From contig DJHJ01000003.1 of NCBI GenBank assembly GCA_002433055.1, forward strand, positions 11,710-63,951: a stretch of 52,242 bases of DNA, written 5' to 3'. Every line of letters begins with the position of its first letter. Position 1 is the stretch's first letter. Made by a program: the position numbers and the translations under genes. Of the stretch, positions 51,895-52,242 are shown in pieces. The notes under the pieces are model-generated. The model saw nothing but the letters and a program-made list of their open reading frames with translations, was not told the DNA's origin and searched no databases. The DNA is from Acidobacteriia bacterium UBA6623. GTDB lineage: Bacteria > Acidobacteriota > Terriglobia > Bryobacterales > UBA6623.

Positions 51895-52242
51895 ATGGCG
51901 AAAAAAGTAGCCAAGAAGGCGACCAAGAAGAAGGTAGCTAAAAAGGCAACCAAGAAGAAGGTAGCCAAGAAGGCGACCAAGAAGAAGGTAGCTAAAAAGG
52001 CAACCAAGAAGAAGGTAGCTAAAAAGGCGACCAAGAAGAAGGTAGCCAAGAAGGCGACCAAGAAAAAAGCTGCCAAAAAGGCGACCAAGAAGAAGGTAGC
52101 CAAGAAGGCGACTAAGAAGAAGGTAGCCAAGAAAGCAACGAAGAAAAAAGCTGCCAAGAAGGCGACCAAGAAGAAGGTAGCCAAGAAAGCAACGAAGAAA
52201 AAAGCTGCTAAAAAGGCAACCAAGAAGAAGGTAGCTAAAAAG
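51895..52242 (+). CDS. Lysine-rich histone-H1-like repeat protein, 3'-truncated
   Basis: The frame is open from the ATG at 51895 to the window edge (116 codons, no stop), so the gene continues outside. GAGGTGA lies 7 bases before the ATG. The protein begins MAKKV and then consists of 12 complete 9-residue repeats AKKATKKKV (last residue V or A: A in units 6, 9 and 11), plus AKK of a thirteenth. More than half of residues are lysine, the rest Ala, Thr and Val. This is the composition of bacterial histone-H1-like and AlgP-type C-terminal tails, which bind DNA nonspecifically; a nucleoid role is inferred. A folded domain beyond the window is possible. The same DNA read on the other strand gives an uninterrupted Phe/Leu/Ala-rich frame, a by-product of the repeat. 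Confidence 0.85.
   Translation, partial: MAKKVAKKATKKKVAKKATKKKVAKKATKKKVAKKATKKKVAKKATKKKVAKKATKKKAAKKATKKKVAKKATKKKVAKKATKKKAAKKATKKKVAKKATKKKAAKKATKKKVAKK
51895..52242 (+). repeat. 27-bp coding tandem repeat, at least 12 units
   Basis: Perfectly in-frame 27-bp units encode the AKKATKKKV peptide. Units 9 and 11 are identical at every codon, and units 8 and 10 differ at one base, pointing to a recent 54-bp duplication. The array runs off the window. Confidence 0.9.

Noticed and set aside
51762..52223. 153-residue minus-strand frame with repeats rich in Phe, Leu and Ala that looks like a membrane protein
   Set aside because: It is the exact antisense of the lysine-rich repeat (lysine codons AAG/AAA read as Leu/Phe). 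The plus strand has a good ribosome site and a sensible start; the minus frame has neither.
51895..52242. CRISPR-like or satellite repeat array
   Set aside because: The 27-bp units are contiguous with no unique spacers and keep one reading frame throughout, so they are coding tandem repeats.

Overview
The window reads as a chromosomal stretch of a free-living diderm bacterium, most likely an Acidobacteriota member near Bryobacterales/Solibacteres. This placement is an inference from gene content and is not tested by phylogeny. It rests on lpxB, a LolA-like carrier and a PBP4-type peptidase (outer membrane and peptidoglycan), a DUF1501 plus PSD1/planctomycete-type cytochrome pair, several Gfo/Idh/MocA oxidoreductases, a Cys-type sulfatase and many twin-arginine-like leaders on metabolic enzymes. 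Genes are dense on both strands. I see no rRNA, tRNA, CRISPR array, transposase, integrase or prophage gene.

Layout. 1-4.2 kb: 5'-truncated Gfo/Idh/MocA oxidoreductase, an HD hydrolase and DNA polymerase I. 4.3-6.1 kb: two tandem exported FAH-family proteins. 6.2-7.4 kb: FabV enoyl reductase. 7.5-11.6 kb: DUF1501/PSD1 pair. 11.8-17.6 kb: hemB, a PBP4-type carboxypeptidase, prfA (opposite strand), a small membrane protein, a LolA-like protein and a TIGR04282 nucleotidyl/glycosyl transferase-like protein. 17.7-20.1 kb: tandem alpha-hydroxy-acid oxidase paralogues, one with its active site lost. 20.4-22.9 kb: RNase D and an atypical Nramp-like transporter. 23.1-27.5 kb: NHL-propeller lipoprotein, a stand-alone B12-binding protein, two Gfo/Idh/MocA proteins and DoxX. 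27.6-39.2 kb is a minus-strand run: small membrane protein, family 4 UDG, M1-like pseudopeptidase with TPRs, lpxB, GntP permease, M3 oligopeptidase, a two-domain alpha/beta-hydrolase-like protein, DksA-like factor and family 5 UDG. 39.4-42.6 kb: hsp20-clpB stress locus. 42.7-46.5 kb: class V aminotransferase followed by a pantothenate operon (DUF2520 reductase, panB, panC). 46.7-51.2 kb: exported aldo/keto reductase, deoxyhypusine-synthase-like protein, sulfatase and SDR. 51.2-51.9 kb: AT-rich regulatory-looking gap. 51.9 kb to the edge: start of a lysine-rich histone-H1-like repeat gene, cut by the window end.

How the genes fit together. Housekeeping functions (polA, hemB, prfA, rnd, lpxB, clpB, pan genes) are interleaved with an exported catabolic set whose substrates cannot be read from sequence. 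Ten proteins carry RR-type N-terminal leaders. Several enzyme-family members have lost canonical catalytic or metal residues: the 17.7 kb oxidase, the M1-like protein, the two-domain hydrolase, the Nramp-like transporter and the PolA proofreading domain. The points most worth a second look are the DUF2520-panB-panC operon (candidate non-PanE ketopantoate reductase), the bacterial deoxyhypusine-synthase homologue with its active-site lysine kept, the KAT-repeat nucleoid protein with operator-like dyads upstream, and a structured intergenic region at 37.8 kb. I did not find a clear multi-gene system that I could call wholly new.
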